Part shown: positions 8,097-16,022 of the stretch, in pieces
How the letters are laid out: every line of letters starts with the position of its first letter
How positions within the stretch are numbered: position 1 is the stretch's first letter
Source: Christensenella sp. UBA7102
Lineage (GTDB): Bacteria > Bacillota > Clostridia > Christensenellales > UBA1750
Assembly: GCA_002492415.1 (NCBI GenBank)
Contig: DKYK01000026.1
Coordinates: 1-25,848 of the forward strand
Direction of reading: 5' to 3'
Length of the DNA: 25,848 bases
Notes under the pieces: model-generated
What the model was told of the DNA's origin: nothing
What the model saw: the letters and a program-made list of their open reading frames with translations, nothing else
The model's database searches: none
Position numbers and translations under genes: made by a program

Positions 8097-8786
8097 TCAG
8101 TTTCTTATGGGAACGCGGTTGATGCCGACGCCGTTGACCACCAGTTCGAACCGGCAGCCCAGGAAGTTGGCGGCCTCCTCGCACATCTGCATGCGCGTCA
8201 AGTAGATTTCCATAAAGTCCATCACCGAGGAACTCTCGTCCATGGAGATGGAGAAGCGGATGATGCGGTTTTCCGCGTCCACCTCCACGGCGTTCTGCCC
8301 GATGGCGTAGTTGACGCGGTCGTGGATGTCCTCGGGGTTATAGACGGCGCGACGCACGCGGGTGCGGTTCGCGTCGGACTTATCCGCAATGATGAGCGCG
8401 GCGGAGACGGCGGAGACCACCTTGCCGTTCTGCTCCTCGTGATTGCCCACCGCGCCGATGACGACGAGCACCTCGTCGATGGGCATTCCAACTTCCTGCA
8501 GCAGCGGAAAGAGCATCGCGCCGCCCGTGATGCCGTGATTGGTGCGGTTGATGGAGTTGCCCACGTCGTGCACCCATCCGGCGATGGCGGCCAGCTCGCA
8601 GATGCGCTCGGGATAGTGCAGCTGTTCCAATATGCTGCGCGCAGTGACGCTGACATAGCCCACGTGCCGCGGCCCGTGCTCGGTATAACCGATGGCCTCG
8701 AGCATCTTATTGGCCGCATGGATGAGCGCGGAGAGCTTTGCATCCTTTTTAACGTCCTCAACGGTGATGATTCTGTTCTGTTCCAT
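8097..8786 (-). CDS. HD-domain phosphohydrolase
   Basis: A 229-residue HD-superfamily metal-dependent phosphohydrolase. Candidate metal ligands are His41 (GPRHVG), His73-Asp74 (WVHDVG), His84 (TNHG), His116 (GNHEE) and Asp135 (IADKSD). That order (H...HD...H...H...D) is the usual HD arrangement. It is not an HD-GYP protein, because the GYP segment is missing. The last 80 residues form a mixed region of unclear function, with no membrane segments. The ATG at 8786 has GGAG 7 nt upstream. It lies 36 bp after the YcxB-like gene and 21 bp before the methyltransferase gene. Nucleotide or ppGpp-like substrates are possible for the superfamily, but nothing here decides which. Confidence 0.88.
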   Translation of the reverse strand: MEQNRIITVEDVKKDAKLSALIHAANKMLEAIGYTEHGPRHVGYVSVTARSILEQLHYPERICELAAIAGWVHDVGNSINRTNHGITGGAMLFPLLQEVGMPIDEVLVVIGAVGNHEEQNGKVVSAVSAALIIADKSDANRTRVRRAVYNPEDIHDRVNYAIGQNAVEVDAENRIIRFSISMDESSSVMDFMEIYLTRMQMCEEAANFLGCRFELVVNGVGINRVPIRN

Positions 8787-8822
8787 AATGAGCTCCGTAT
8801 ACCAGGATCGGTGGGGAAAGGG

Positions 8823-9347
8823 TCACTGTTTTTTGTACTGCGCCGCAAGAAACGCGCGCAGCTGCGCGGTCTGCTCCGGGGTGAAGGCGGCCTTGGGCAG
8901 CACGAGCACGCGCTTGCCCAGCAGGATAAGGGTACCCGGCGTCTCCAGCGTGCGGTCGAAGTCCGTCCAGCGCAGCAGCGTGGTCTTTTCTTCACCCTGG
9001 GATTCTATTTTTTTATCCGTGATGAGGTAGCGGCGGCGGCGGGTTTCTCCGCCCGCCTCGGCCAGGCGCTGGGCGGCGCGCTTCTTGTTGCCCGCAAGCG
9101 CGGTGTAGAGCGTCGCGCCGCCAAAGAACGCGGCGGCCGCGGCCAGCACGAGGAACTCCCCGCGTTTGGTGCAGAAGAAGGCGACGAGCAGCGCGACGGC
9201 GATGGCCAGCATCACGCCGGCGCGCAGGCACAGCCGGGCCTGCCCCTTGCGGTACTTCGCGCCGTAGACCTTGTCCTTCGTGGAATAGGCGATGCCCGCC
9301 TCGGCCAGCAGCGCCGGGGTGAGCTCGGCCTGTATGTCGATTCTCAT
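8823..9347 (-). CDS. YcxB-like small membrane protein
   Basis: A 174-residue protein with a polar N-terminus, two adjacent membrane helices (about residues 41-59 and 64-85) and a cytoplasmic C-terminal domain. The layout matches YcxB-like proteins, whose C-terminal domain resembles PH-type folds: a KIESQ-type strand, then an RWTDFDR segment, then repeated short strands ending in LPKAAF and a helix. The function of the family is unknown. The start ATG, with GGGTGAG upstream, lies 4 bp after the stop of the HEAT-like gene, suggesting coupled translation. It belongs to the TPR-to-methyltransferase operon. Confidence 0.8.
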   Translation of the reverse strand: MRIDIQAELTPALLAEAGIAYSTKDKVYGAKYRKGQARLCLRAGVMLAIAVALLVAFFCTKRGEFLVLAAAAAFFGGATLYTALAGNKKRAAQRLAEAGGETRRRRYLITDKKIESQGEEKTTLLRWTDFDRTLETPGTLILLGKRVLVLPKAAFTPEQTAQLRAFLAAQYKKQ

Positions 9348-9351
9348 GCTC

Positions 9352-10191
9352 TCACCCCAGCTGTTTCATGGACTCATAGTAGGGATCGCCGTCAAAGCAG
9401 CGCTCCTTTTCCACCTCGCCGCCCAGCGCGCGCACCGCGTTGACGATCTCGATGTAGTCCAGGTAGTTGATGTCGGGATCGTCCAGCGCCCGCATCATGC
9501 GGGGCAGCGCGTCCGCGTCGCCAAACTTGCCGATGTAGGAGGCGATGAGCGCCTTGTTCTTTGAGGAATCCATCAGCCCCAGCAGCAGCGGCAGCACGCG
9601 CTTTTCGGTGGGATAATCGCACAGAATGTCCACAATGCACTCGCGCGCGGCGGGACAGGCTGTCTCATATGCCGCCAACAGCGGTTCGATCACACGGCCG
9701 CCCATATTCTTGAGGGATTCCGCGCCATTTTCGCACAGCTCATCCATCTCCTGCGCCTGAGCCAGCCAGCCGATGTACAGCTCCATGGGTTCGGTGCGCT
9801 CCATCTCGCGCAGCAAGCCGATGGCGGTCATGCGCACTTCGTTTGCCGCCTCCTTGCGCGCGGCGATGTCCAGTAGAGGCTGCACGCTGCACTCTCCCAG
9901 CTCCGTGATGCGCTCCATCAGCTGGTCGGGCACGGAGACCTTCTTTTTGACATAGTCGCACAGCCACTTGCACAGGAACTTCGCGTCGTCAAACTGCTGA
10001 AAGTAAGCTCCGGGCGTGCTGCCGCTGAGCCAGTCGCAAGGCTCGTTGAGCCAGCGCAGATAGACATCGGGCACATCGGCCTCCATGGCGTCCACGTTCT
10101 GATATTTTGCCATGTTCTTCTTCGTCCAATCGCGCAGATAGTCCTGGAAATGCTTGTCAAAATCCACACAATTCACGCTAATTTCCCCCAT
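9352..10191 (-). CDS. HEAT-like helical repeat protein
   Basis: A 279-residue, soluble, strongly helical protein. Helix pairs with conserved small and hydrophobic positions appear from about residue 95 onward (ELGECSVQPLLDIAARKE, then GGRVIEPLLAAYE, then KRVLPLLLGLMD), as in HEAT/PBS-lyase-type repeats. There is no catalytic motif or membrane segment. The N-terminal 90 residues are acidic and Trp/Tyr-rich and not recognised. Two starts are possible: ATG at 10191, which overlaps the preceding TPR gene by 14 bp, and GTG at 10176, which lies one base after that gene's TAG and has GGGGGA 7 nt upstream. The longer form is listed. A scaffold or adaptor role together with the TPR protein is likely but inferred. 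Confidence 0.8.
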   Translation of the reverse strand: MGEISVNCVDFDKHFQDYLRDWTKKNMAKYQNVDAMEADVPDVYLRWLNEPCDWLSGSTPGAYFQQFDDAKFLCKWLCDYVKKKVSVPDQLMERITELGECSVQPLLDIAARKEAANEVRMTAIGLLREMERTEPMELYIGWLAQAQEMDELCENGAESLKNMGGRVIEPLLAAYETACPAARECIVDILCDYPTEKRVLPLLLGLMDSSKNKALIASYIGKFGDADALPRMMRALDDPDINYLDYIEIVNAVRALGGEVEKERCFDGDPYYESMKQLG

Positions 10192-11863
10192 TCTCTTCGC
10201 CCGTGCTCACGCTCTCCCGCGCCCGGATGAGTTTCTTGACGCGCCCGCGCAGCGTGCGCACCGTCACGTCCGCCTCGTCGGCCAGACGCTGCCAATCCGG
10301 CATCTGGCCGCGGTTGATCTGGTACAGCGCCTCCAACGCGCGCACCCACGCCGCCTCGTTGGTAATGCGCGGATAGCTGTGCTGCACCGCGTACATGTAG
10401 ACCGACCACGCGCCCACTGCAAAATCCATTGCCTGCTTGTCGCCCTGGAGGTGCTCCACCGCGCCGCGCATCACGTTCAGGTACCCATCGGGCACCGTCC
10501 CTTCCAGCTTGAGCTTCTTGGAGCTGATGAGAACGAGTCGGCCGTCCTGCAGGCCATAAAAGGGTTCAGGCGCATGGATGGCCTGCAGCGCCTCTACCGC
10601 CATCTGCTTGTAAGCAGAACTGAGCGTGGGCGAGAGCAGAAGCTCGCGCAGCAGCAACTCGGCCTCGGGCCCGCCCGCATAGCCAAGCAGCAGCACCGCG
10701 TGGCTCATCTGCTCCTCCGTCCCCAGGAAGGCCGCTCCGCGCACCAGGCGGCGCGTGTCCTCGTCGCGCAGCGCCTGCGCCACCTCCTCGGGCTTGCGGC
10801 CCGTCAGCCCGGTCAGGCAGTCGGTCAGCTGCGCCTTGAGGTCGTCCGGCAGCTCGTAGGAGTAGGAAATGCGCCCGATGGGCGCCTCGCCGCGCACGGC
10901 CGCCGCAGCCTGCTTCATGCCCCAAGCGGCCAGCAGGCTGTCCGGCCCGGTCAGGCACAGCTTTTCAAAGGTGAGCAGGCTCTCCTGGTAGCGCCCCAGG
11001 TTGTACTGGCACACACCGCACAGGTAGAGCATGGAGACATCATAGGGGCTGGAGACGAATATCTTTTTGAGCGCCTGCAGCAGCTCCTCGTCCAGGCCCA
11101 CGTCGGCCAGCGCCAGGCAGTACTTGAACAGGTCGTCGACCTCCTCAATGCGGTCCAGGCGCAGCCGCAGCACCGCTTCCACGGCCTTGTCGTGCTGGTC
11201 CTCGGCCAGGTAAAGCATGCTCTCGTTGCAGCGGCCGTGGACGTCCATCGGATCCTCGCGCAGCACCTGACGCACGTGCATCCACGCCTTGTTCATGTCG
11301 CCCAGGCAGTAGTAGGCGACGGCGAGGTTATTGCGCACATAGGTCATGCTCGGATCCTTTTGCAGCGCGCGCTCCAAGCAGTCCACCGCATGTTCCAAGT
11401 CTCCGGCGTCCAGCGCCGCCTTGCCATCCATGCTCAGCTCGTCCAGCTCGCGGTCCAGTTCCGTCTCATAGTCGCATTCGGCGATATACGCCAGCGCATC
11501 GTCCGCCTGGTCGACAAATTCGCCCTCCGGCTCCACCTGCTCATAGGCGTGGTACATGGCCTCGGCCTGGTCATAGTCGCCCATGGCCATGAAGTTGCTC
11601 GCCATGCCGAATATGGCCTCGGCAGGGAGATCGGGTCGATGGAACATCAGCTGGATCTCCAGATTGCTGCGCTCGTAGAGCCCCATGCGGGCATACGCAT
11701 CGGCGATGTCCAGCCGAAGCCCCAGGTCGTCCGGCTCCATCTGAACCGCACGCCGCAGGTTTTTCAGTGCCGCGGTATACTCCCCTTTCTCGATGGACTT
11801 CACCGCGCGCTTATGGTAAAAGCCGGACTCCGGCCGAAAGGACAGCACACGTCCGTCTGCCAA
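10178..11863 (-). CDS. TPR-repeat protein with possible C-terminal HTH
   Basis: A 561-residue soluble protein. The N-terminal half holds several tetratricopeptide-type helix pairs (for example residues about 13-45, and a clear pair around CLERALQKDPSM with NLAVAYYCLGDMNKAW). The middle is helical and less regular. Residues about 524-549 (WQRLADEADVTVRTLRGRV) look like a helix-turn-helix, so DNA binding or a transcription link is possible but unproven. TTG at 11863 is chosen as start because a perfect AAGGAGG lies 10 nt upstream and the TPR pattern begins directly after; the 17 codons before it in frame contain that ribosome site. It is the first gene of the operon, downstream of an extended -10 promoter candidate. 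Confidence 0.82.
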   Translation of the reverse strand: MADGRVLSFRPESGFYHKRAVKSIEKGEYTAALKNLRRAVQMEPDDLGLRLDIADAYARMGLYERSNLEIQLMFHRPDLPAEAIFGMASNFMAMGDYDQAEAMYHAYEQVEPEGEFVDQADDALAYIAECDYETELDRELDELSMDGKAALDAGDLEHAVDCLERALQKDPSMTYVRNNLAVAYYCLGDMNKAWMHVRQVLREDPMDVHGRCNESMLYLAEDQHDKAVEAVLRLRLDRIEEVDDLFKYCLALADVGLDEELLQALKKIFVSSPYDVSMLYLCGVCQYNLGRYQESLLTFEKLCLTGPDSLLAAWGMKQAAAAVRGEAPIGRISYSYELPDDLKAQLTDCLTGLTGRKPEEVAQALRDEDTRRLVRGAAFLGTEEQMSHAVLLLGYAGGPEAELLLRELLLSPTLSSAYKQMAVEALQAIHAPEPFYGLQDGRLVLISSKKLKLEGTVPDGYLNVMRGAVEHLQGDKQAMDFAVGAWSVYMYAVQHSYPRITNEAAWVRALEALYQINRGQMPDWQRLADEADVTVRTLRGRVKKLIRARESVSTGEENGGN

Positions 11864-11873
11864 TGCCGACGCA

Positions 11874-11880
11874 CCTCCTT
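11874..11880 (-). promoter_or_regulatory. Ribosome binding site that sets a TTG start
   Basis: AAGGAGG on the minus strand lies 10 nt before TTG at 11863. It is the best match to the anti-Shine-Dalgarno sequence in this intergenic region, and it falls inside the longer in-frame extension of the TPR gene, which argues against an upstream start. Confidence 0.6.
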
Positions 11881-11930
11881 GCACTTCATCCCGCCCGCGT
11901 CCGAAAACGCGCACAAGGGCATTTTAGTTT

Positions 11931-11939
11931 AGTATACCA
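11931..11939 (-). promoter_or_regulatory. Extended -10 promoter candidate for the TPR operon
   Basis: On the minus strand the sequence TGGTATACT gives TATACT (five of six to the -10 consensus) with TG one base upstream, the extended -10 form. It lies about 70 bp before the TTG start. No good -35 box is present 17-18 bp upstream, which is tolerated in extended -10 promoters. Confidence 0.45.
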
Positions 11940-12035
11940 CGTTTACGCGCGGCGCGCCACCATGTGAACGGGTTTTGATAAAAAAACCGCTTCCCCTATA
12001 GTCTCTGGGCATACCGGCGCATTGCGCATAAGCAT

Positions 12036-12064
12036 TTGCCATTTTCCCCCGCCTGCCGTATAAT
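12036..12064 (+). promoter_or_regulatory. Near-consensus sigma-A promoter for the DUF3737 gene
   Basis: TTGCCA (12036-12041), a 17-bp spacer and a perfect TATAAT (12059-12064). The start codon is about 70 bp downstream, leaving a leader of roughly 60 bases with no obvious riboswitch fold. This is the closest match to the housekeeping promoter consensus found in the window. Confidence 0.7.
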
Positions 12065-12133
12065 AAAGGGTAAAGCGTGCAGGGTGCATCGCGAATCGAC
12101 TGTGCCCATGCACAACGAAAGGAACCTACGCGG

Positions 12134-12976
12134 ATGCACACCATAGCAAATCAAACCTTTGACGAGGAAAGAGCCCTGTACGCTTTGCAGGACTTGACCG
12201 TAAAAAACTGCCGCTTTGACGGCCCCGCGGACGGCGAAAGCGCCCTGAAGGAGGGCCGCGGCCTGCGCGTGGAGAATTGCTTTTTCAATCTCCGCTACCC
12301 TTTCTGGCATGACGAGGGGCTGCGCATTGCGGACTGTGAATTGACCCCGGCCTGCCGCGCGGCGCTGTGGTACTCCCACGGAATCGAAATTGAGAGCAGC
12401 AGGCTCCACGGCATCAAGGCGCTGCGGGAGTGCGGCGCTGTCAAAATGCGGGACTGCGACGTGATTTCGCCCGAATTTGGCTGGTCGGTGCGGGGCATGG
12501 AGATGGAGGACTGCACGGTGCGCAGCGAGTACTTCATGATGCGCTCCGATCATCTCACCTTGAAAAACGTGCGGATGCAGGGCAAATACTCCTTCCAGTA
12601 CATCTCGAACTGCGTACTGGAGGATTGCAGCTTTGACACCAAGGATGCTTTCTGGCACGCCAAAGACATCGTGGTGCGCAACAGTGTGATCAAGGGCGAG
12701 TATCTGGCGTGGTACAGCGAAAACCTCACCTTTGAAAACTGCAGGATCATCGGCACGCAGCCCCTTTGCTACTGCAAAAACCTCAAGCTGATCCACTGCG
12801 AGATGATCGACACAGACCTGTGTTTTGAGCGCTCCGAGGTGGAGGCCTCCATCGTCTCGCCCGTGGTCAGCATCAAGAATCCGCTGTCCGGCCGCATTTT
12901 CGTGCCTGAGGTCGGCGAAATCATCATGGATCTTGACAAGGCAAAGGGCGAGGTCATTGTAAATAGTCAACGCTGA
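12134..12976 (+). CDS. DUF3737 family protein, predicted right-handed beta-helix
   Basis: A 280-residue soluble protein of the DUF3737 family, whose function is not known. The body is built of short strands with a repeating pattern: hydrophobic-x-(N/D/S)-(C/S)-x-hydrophobic. The marked positions fall at Cys26, Cys49, Cys68, Ser89, Cys108, Cys127, Val146, Cys165, Ser184, Cys203 and Cys222. From residue 89 on the spacing is exactly 19 residues, which suggests one beta-helix turn per repeat with a ladder of inward-facing Cys/Ser. There is no signal peptide or membrane segment. The ATG at 12134 has AAAGGA about 10 nt upstream; an ATG 19 codons earlier lacks a good site. It is a single-gene unit with its own promoter and terminator, divergent from the TPR operon. 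Confidence 0.88.
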   Translation: MHTIANQTFDEERALYALQDLTVKNCRFDGPADGESALKEGRGLRVENCFFNLRYPFWHDEGLRIADCELTPACRAALWYSHGIEIESSRLHGIKALRECGAVKMRDCDVISPEFGWSVRGMEMEDCTVRSEYFMMRSDHLTLKNVRMQGKYSFQYISNCVLEDCSFDTKDAFWHAKDIVVRNSVIKGEYLAWYSENLTFENCRIIGTQPLCYCKNLKLIHCEMIDTDLCFERSEVEASIVSPVVSIKNPLSGRIFVPEVGEIIMDLDKAKGEVIVNSQR

Positions 12977-13022
12977 CGCGCCGCAGGCGGAGAAAAGCCC
13001 CGTGCGTCTCTTCTTTATGATG

Positions 13023-13066
13023 AAACCTCCGGACCGATGGTTTGTCCATCCGTCCGGAGGTTTTTT
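13023..13066 (+). terminator. Strong rho-independent terminator
   Basis: A perfect 12-bp stem (13023-13034 with 13052-13063) continues after one mismatch into a 5-bp inner stem (13036-13040 with 13046-13050) and a five-base loop. The stem runs into TTTTTT (13061-13066). It lies about 46 bp after the DUF3737 stop. The hairpin also lies 22 bp beyond the stop of the convergent kinase gene, so it may help end both transcripts. Confidence 0.85.
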
Positions 13067-13088
13067 CAGACCTGGCGCCGGCCCTTTC

Positions 13089-15638
13089 TCACTTGAGAGC
13101 CTTTTCCAGCACCTTTGTGATTTCCGCAAGGTCAATGGGCTTGGCCACATGCCCATTCATGCCGCAGTCCAGGCAGCGCTGAATGTCCTCGGAAAAGGCG
13201 TCCGCGCTCATGGCGATGATGGGAATCGACGCCGCGTCCGGGTGGCTGGATTTGCGGATGGCCTGCGCGGCCTCGTATCCCGTCATGTGCGGCATGCGAA
13301 TGTCCATAAAGATCAAATCATAATACCCCGCCGGGGATTTTTCAAACTTCTCCAGGCAGATCTGTCCGTCCTCCGCCCACTCCACTTCCGGCCCCAGCTC
13401 GCTCAGCAGCTCGCTTGCGACTTCCCAGTTGATCTCGTTGTCCTCAGCCAGCAGAATGCGGCGTCCAGTCAGCTCCGCCGTCTGCTCCTGCGCCTGGGAC
13501 TGTGTTTTCTCCAATCCCATGAATTTGCGCAGATTATAGAACAGCGTGGACTTGAACAACGGCTTGGAAATGAAACCGTCGATCCCCGCTTCCCGCGCCT
13601 CCGTCTCAAATTCGCTCCAATCGTAAGCCGAAATCAGCAGGATGGGGATTTCTTTTCCCAAATGGCGCCGCAGTTCCCTTGCGACCTGGATCCCGTTGAT
13701 GCCGGGCAGCTTCCAGTCCAACAGAATGATCTGATAATCGTCCCCTCTTTTATGGCGCGCGACCGCAAGCTCAATCGCCTTCTCTCCGCTCAGCGTCCAT
13801 TCCGCCCGGATGCCGAAGGTTTTGAGCGTGTCCATCGTGGATCTGCACAGGAATTCATCGTCGTCCACCACCAGCATGTTCCAGGCCGGCAGCACCATGT
13901 CCACCTCCCTGGCGGGCGCCTTTTCAAAGTCAAACGTGAGGTGAAATTCCGTTCCCTGGTTCGGTTCGCTGCTCACGTCAATGGCGCCCTCCATGGCGTC
14001 CACGATGTACTTGGTAATCGCCATGCCCAGCCCGGCGCCCTCGATTTTGTGGATGCGGTTTTCGTCCGCGCGGCTGTAGGAGTCGTAGATTTTTTTCAGG
14101 AATTCCTGCGTCATGCCGATGCCGTTGTCCTTGACGACCATGTGCATGCGGGCGTAGTTCTCCCCCTTGGGCGAGCTCTCCTCATAGAGGGAGAGCCGGA
14201 TGGCGCCGCCCTCCGGCGTGTACTTGGTCGCGTTGGACAGTAGGTTGAGCAGCACCTGATTCAGGCGCACGCCGTCGCACCACACATTCTCCGTTGTGAT
14301 GTTGTCCACATGCACGTCAAAGCTCTGTTTTTTGCTGTTGACCTGCGGCTGCATGATGCTGACGACCCCTTCAAACAGATCGATCAGGGATGTATTCTCC
14401 GTCGTCAGCGTCATCTTGCCGCTCTCGATTTTGGACATATCCAGTACGTCGTTGATCAGCCCCAGCAGCTGCTTGCTGGACAGCGTGATTTTCCGCAGAC
14501 AGCCCTTGACCTGCTCTGTGTCGTTGATATGCGCCGTGGCGATGGCGGTCATGCCCACGATGGCGTTCATCGGCGTGCGGATGTCGTGGCTCATGTTCGC
14601 CAGGAACTCGCTCTTGGCCTTGCTCGCCTCCGTCGCCGTGCGGCGGGACGCTTCCAGCTCCAGCAGCTGCTGGTTGGTCATGTGGAAATACCCGATAAAA
14701 ATCAGGATCATACAGACCAAAACGGACAGGCAGGCCAGCACCGTAAATCTCGTGCGTTGGCTGTTCAGCGTATCCATCACGCCGTTGATCCGGTTATACG
14801 GCATGATGGAGATCAGGTTCCATTCCGAGTTGGACAGCGGGATGCTGTAGAGCTTTTGCTCCTTCCCGTCGACTTTAATGGTGGACGCATAGGTCTGATC
14901 GTTCTGCAGCGCATCGGAAAACGCCTGAGCCGAGTACTCCGAGTGATCGTACGCCTCAAGCATTTCCGGCAGATACCGGGAGGTATCTCCAAATCCAATA
15001 TGGGAATTGTCGATGACAATGCTGCCGTCATCCCGAATGACGCAGAAGGACAGCATCTGGTTTTCTTTATTTAAAGAGAGGAAATCCGTGATGTACTCCA
15101 GCGGCACAGCCGCCACAAGCCCCGTGCTCGGGCTTCCATCCAACATGGGATAATCGGCGTCCACGCCGAAGAGCACGACCTCTTTTCCCTCGGCGTCTTC
15201 ACCGATGGCGACCCGCTGCTCTCCCCGGACCAGCGCCTCCACAAAGGGCTCGGGGTTCAGCGGCTGGATGAACTCGCCATACAGCGTTTCAAAGTTTCCG
15301 TCGGAAGAGCAAAGGGCCAGGTAGCCAAAGTCCCTGGCCCTCGCTCGGTAGACCAATTCCGAATAGAGCTCCTCCTGGTCGCGGCCGTCCGACGGGACGA
15401 CGGACACCAGCGCGTGAACCTGATTGAAGCGCAGCTTGATGACCGACTCGAAGTGGCTGGCAATCTGCTCGCTCATGCCGGCCATATAGATCTGCCCGAT
15501 CTCGTGAAACGCGCTGTGGCTCATCCGGGTCATGTAGATTCCCAGGCCGCTAAAGGCGATGATGCTGAAAATCAGGAGCCCTAAAAAGCTGGCGATCAAA
15601 AACCGCGCCGTGTGGTTCTTCCTCTTTCTGCCCTCCAT
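13089..15638 (-). CDS. Membrane hybrid sensor histidine kinase with two receiver domains
   Basis: An 849-residue hybrid kinase. A first membrane helix (about 12-35) and a second (about 298-319) flank an extracytoplasmic sensor of some 260 residues resembling dCache domains. HisKA follows, with the phospho-acceptor His351 in MSHDIRTP. The ATPase domain shows the N box (LLSNATKY, Asn469), DNGIGM (504-509) and GAGLGMAI (534-541). Two receivers come next: REC1 with Asp591-593, phospho-Asp641 and Lys692; REC2 with Asp732, phospho-Asp779 and Lys833. It has no HPt domain of its own; a separate HPt gene ends 4 bp upstream. The ATG at 15638 has GGAGG 9 nt before it; an earlier in-frame start lies inside the HPt gene. 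It is the last gene of the long operon. The sensed signal is unknown. Confidence 0.95.
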   Translation of the reverse strand: MEGRKRKNHTARFLIASFLGLLIFSIIAFSGLGIYMTRMSHSAFHEIGQIYMAGMSEQIASHFESVIKLRFNQVHALVSVVPSDGRDQEELYSELVYRARARDFGYLALCSSDGNFETLYGEFIQPLNPEPFVEALVRGEQRVAIGEDAEGKEVVLFGVDADYPMLDGSPSTGLVAAVPLEYITDFLSLNKENQMLSFCVIRDDGSIVIDNSHIGFGDTSRYLPEMLEAYDHSEYSAQAFSDALQNDQTYASTIKVDGKEQKLYSIPLSNSEWNLISIMPYNRINGVMDTLNSQRTRFTVLACLSVLVCMILIFIGYFHMTNQQLLELEASRRTATEASKAKSEFLANMSHDIRTPMNAIVGMTAIATAHINDTEQVKGCLRKITLSSKQLLGLINDVLDMSKIESGKMTLTTENTSLIDLFEGVVSIMQPQVNSKKQSFDVHVDNITTENVWCDGVRLNQVLLNLLSNATKYTPEGGAIRLSLYEESSPKGENYARMHMVVKDNGIGMTQEFLKKIYDSYSRADENRIHKIEGAGLGMAITKYIVDAMEGAIDVSSEPNQGTEFHLTFDFEKAPAREVDMVLPAWNMLVVDDDEFLCRSTMDTLKTFGIRAEWTLSGEKAIELAVARHKRGDDYQIILLDWKLPGINGIQVARELRRHLGKEIPILLISAYDWSEFETEAREAGIDGFISKPLFKSTLFYNLRKFMGLEKTQSQAQEQTAELTGRRILLAEDNEINWEVASELLSELGPEVEWAEDGQICLEKFEKSPAGYYDLIFMDIRMPHMTGYEAAQAIRKSSHPDAASIPIIAMSADAFSEDIQRCLDCGMNGHVAKPIDLAEITKVLEKALK

Positions 15639-15642
15639 TGCG

Positions 15643-16005
15643 CTATTCCTCCACGCTGCTCTGGTATTCTGCAATCGCCTGCATCACCCGGCCATAGTCC
15701 GCGGCCAGCTGGGGCGCCAGTTCCGCTGCCGCACCGTAATCCTTTTCCTTGAGCGCCAGGGTGATCCGGCTGCTGCTCTCATACAGCTGACCAAAGGAAA
15801 GGTTCTGGCAGACGCCCTTGAGCGTATGGACTGCCCGCAATGCCTCGTCGTATTCCTGCCTCTGCATGGACGCTTCGAACAATTCAAAGTTCTTGTCGTC
15901 CAGGAATTTATACAAAAGTTTCCGGACCAGCTGCTCACGCCGCAGTCTGCCCATCACCCCGTCATAGTCGCCGCCGAATTTCTCATAGCATTCCTGCAGG
16001 TTCAT
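15643..16005 (-). CDS. Stand-alone HPt phosphotransfer protein
   Basis: A 120-residue helical protein with the histidine phosphotransfer signature AVHTLKGVCQNL; His60 is the expected phosphate carrier. It is small, soluble and without other domains. It should shuttle phosphate between receiver domains of the adjacent hybrid kinase (4 bp downstream) and the REC-HD-GYP-GGDEF protein (17 bp upstream), forming a multistep phosphorelay. The ATG at 16005 is chosen because GGAGGAG lies about 9 nt upstream; an earlier in-frame start at 16026 would overlap the preceding gene and lacks a clear site. The partner assignment rests on gene order and family knowledge. Confidence 0.9.
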   Translation of the reverse strand: MNLQECYEKFGGDYDGVMGRLRREQLVRKLLYKFLDDKNFELFEASMQRQEYDEALRAVHTLKGVCQNLSFGQLYESSSRITLALKEKDYGAAAELAPQLAADYGRVMQAIAEYQSSVEE

Positions 16006-16022
16006 CACACACGCTCCTCCAC

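Noticed and set aside
11951..11958. GGCGCGCC palindrome upstream of the TPR operon
   Set aside because: An eight-base GC palindrome is expected by chance in GC-rich DNA, and there is no second half-site to make an operator.
11969..11989. A/T-rich imperfect hairpin in the divergent intergenic region
   Set aside because: The stem is only about six pairs with shifted flanks, and it sits between promoters, where a terminator makes little sense.
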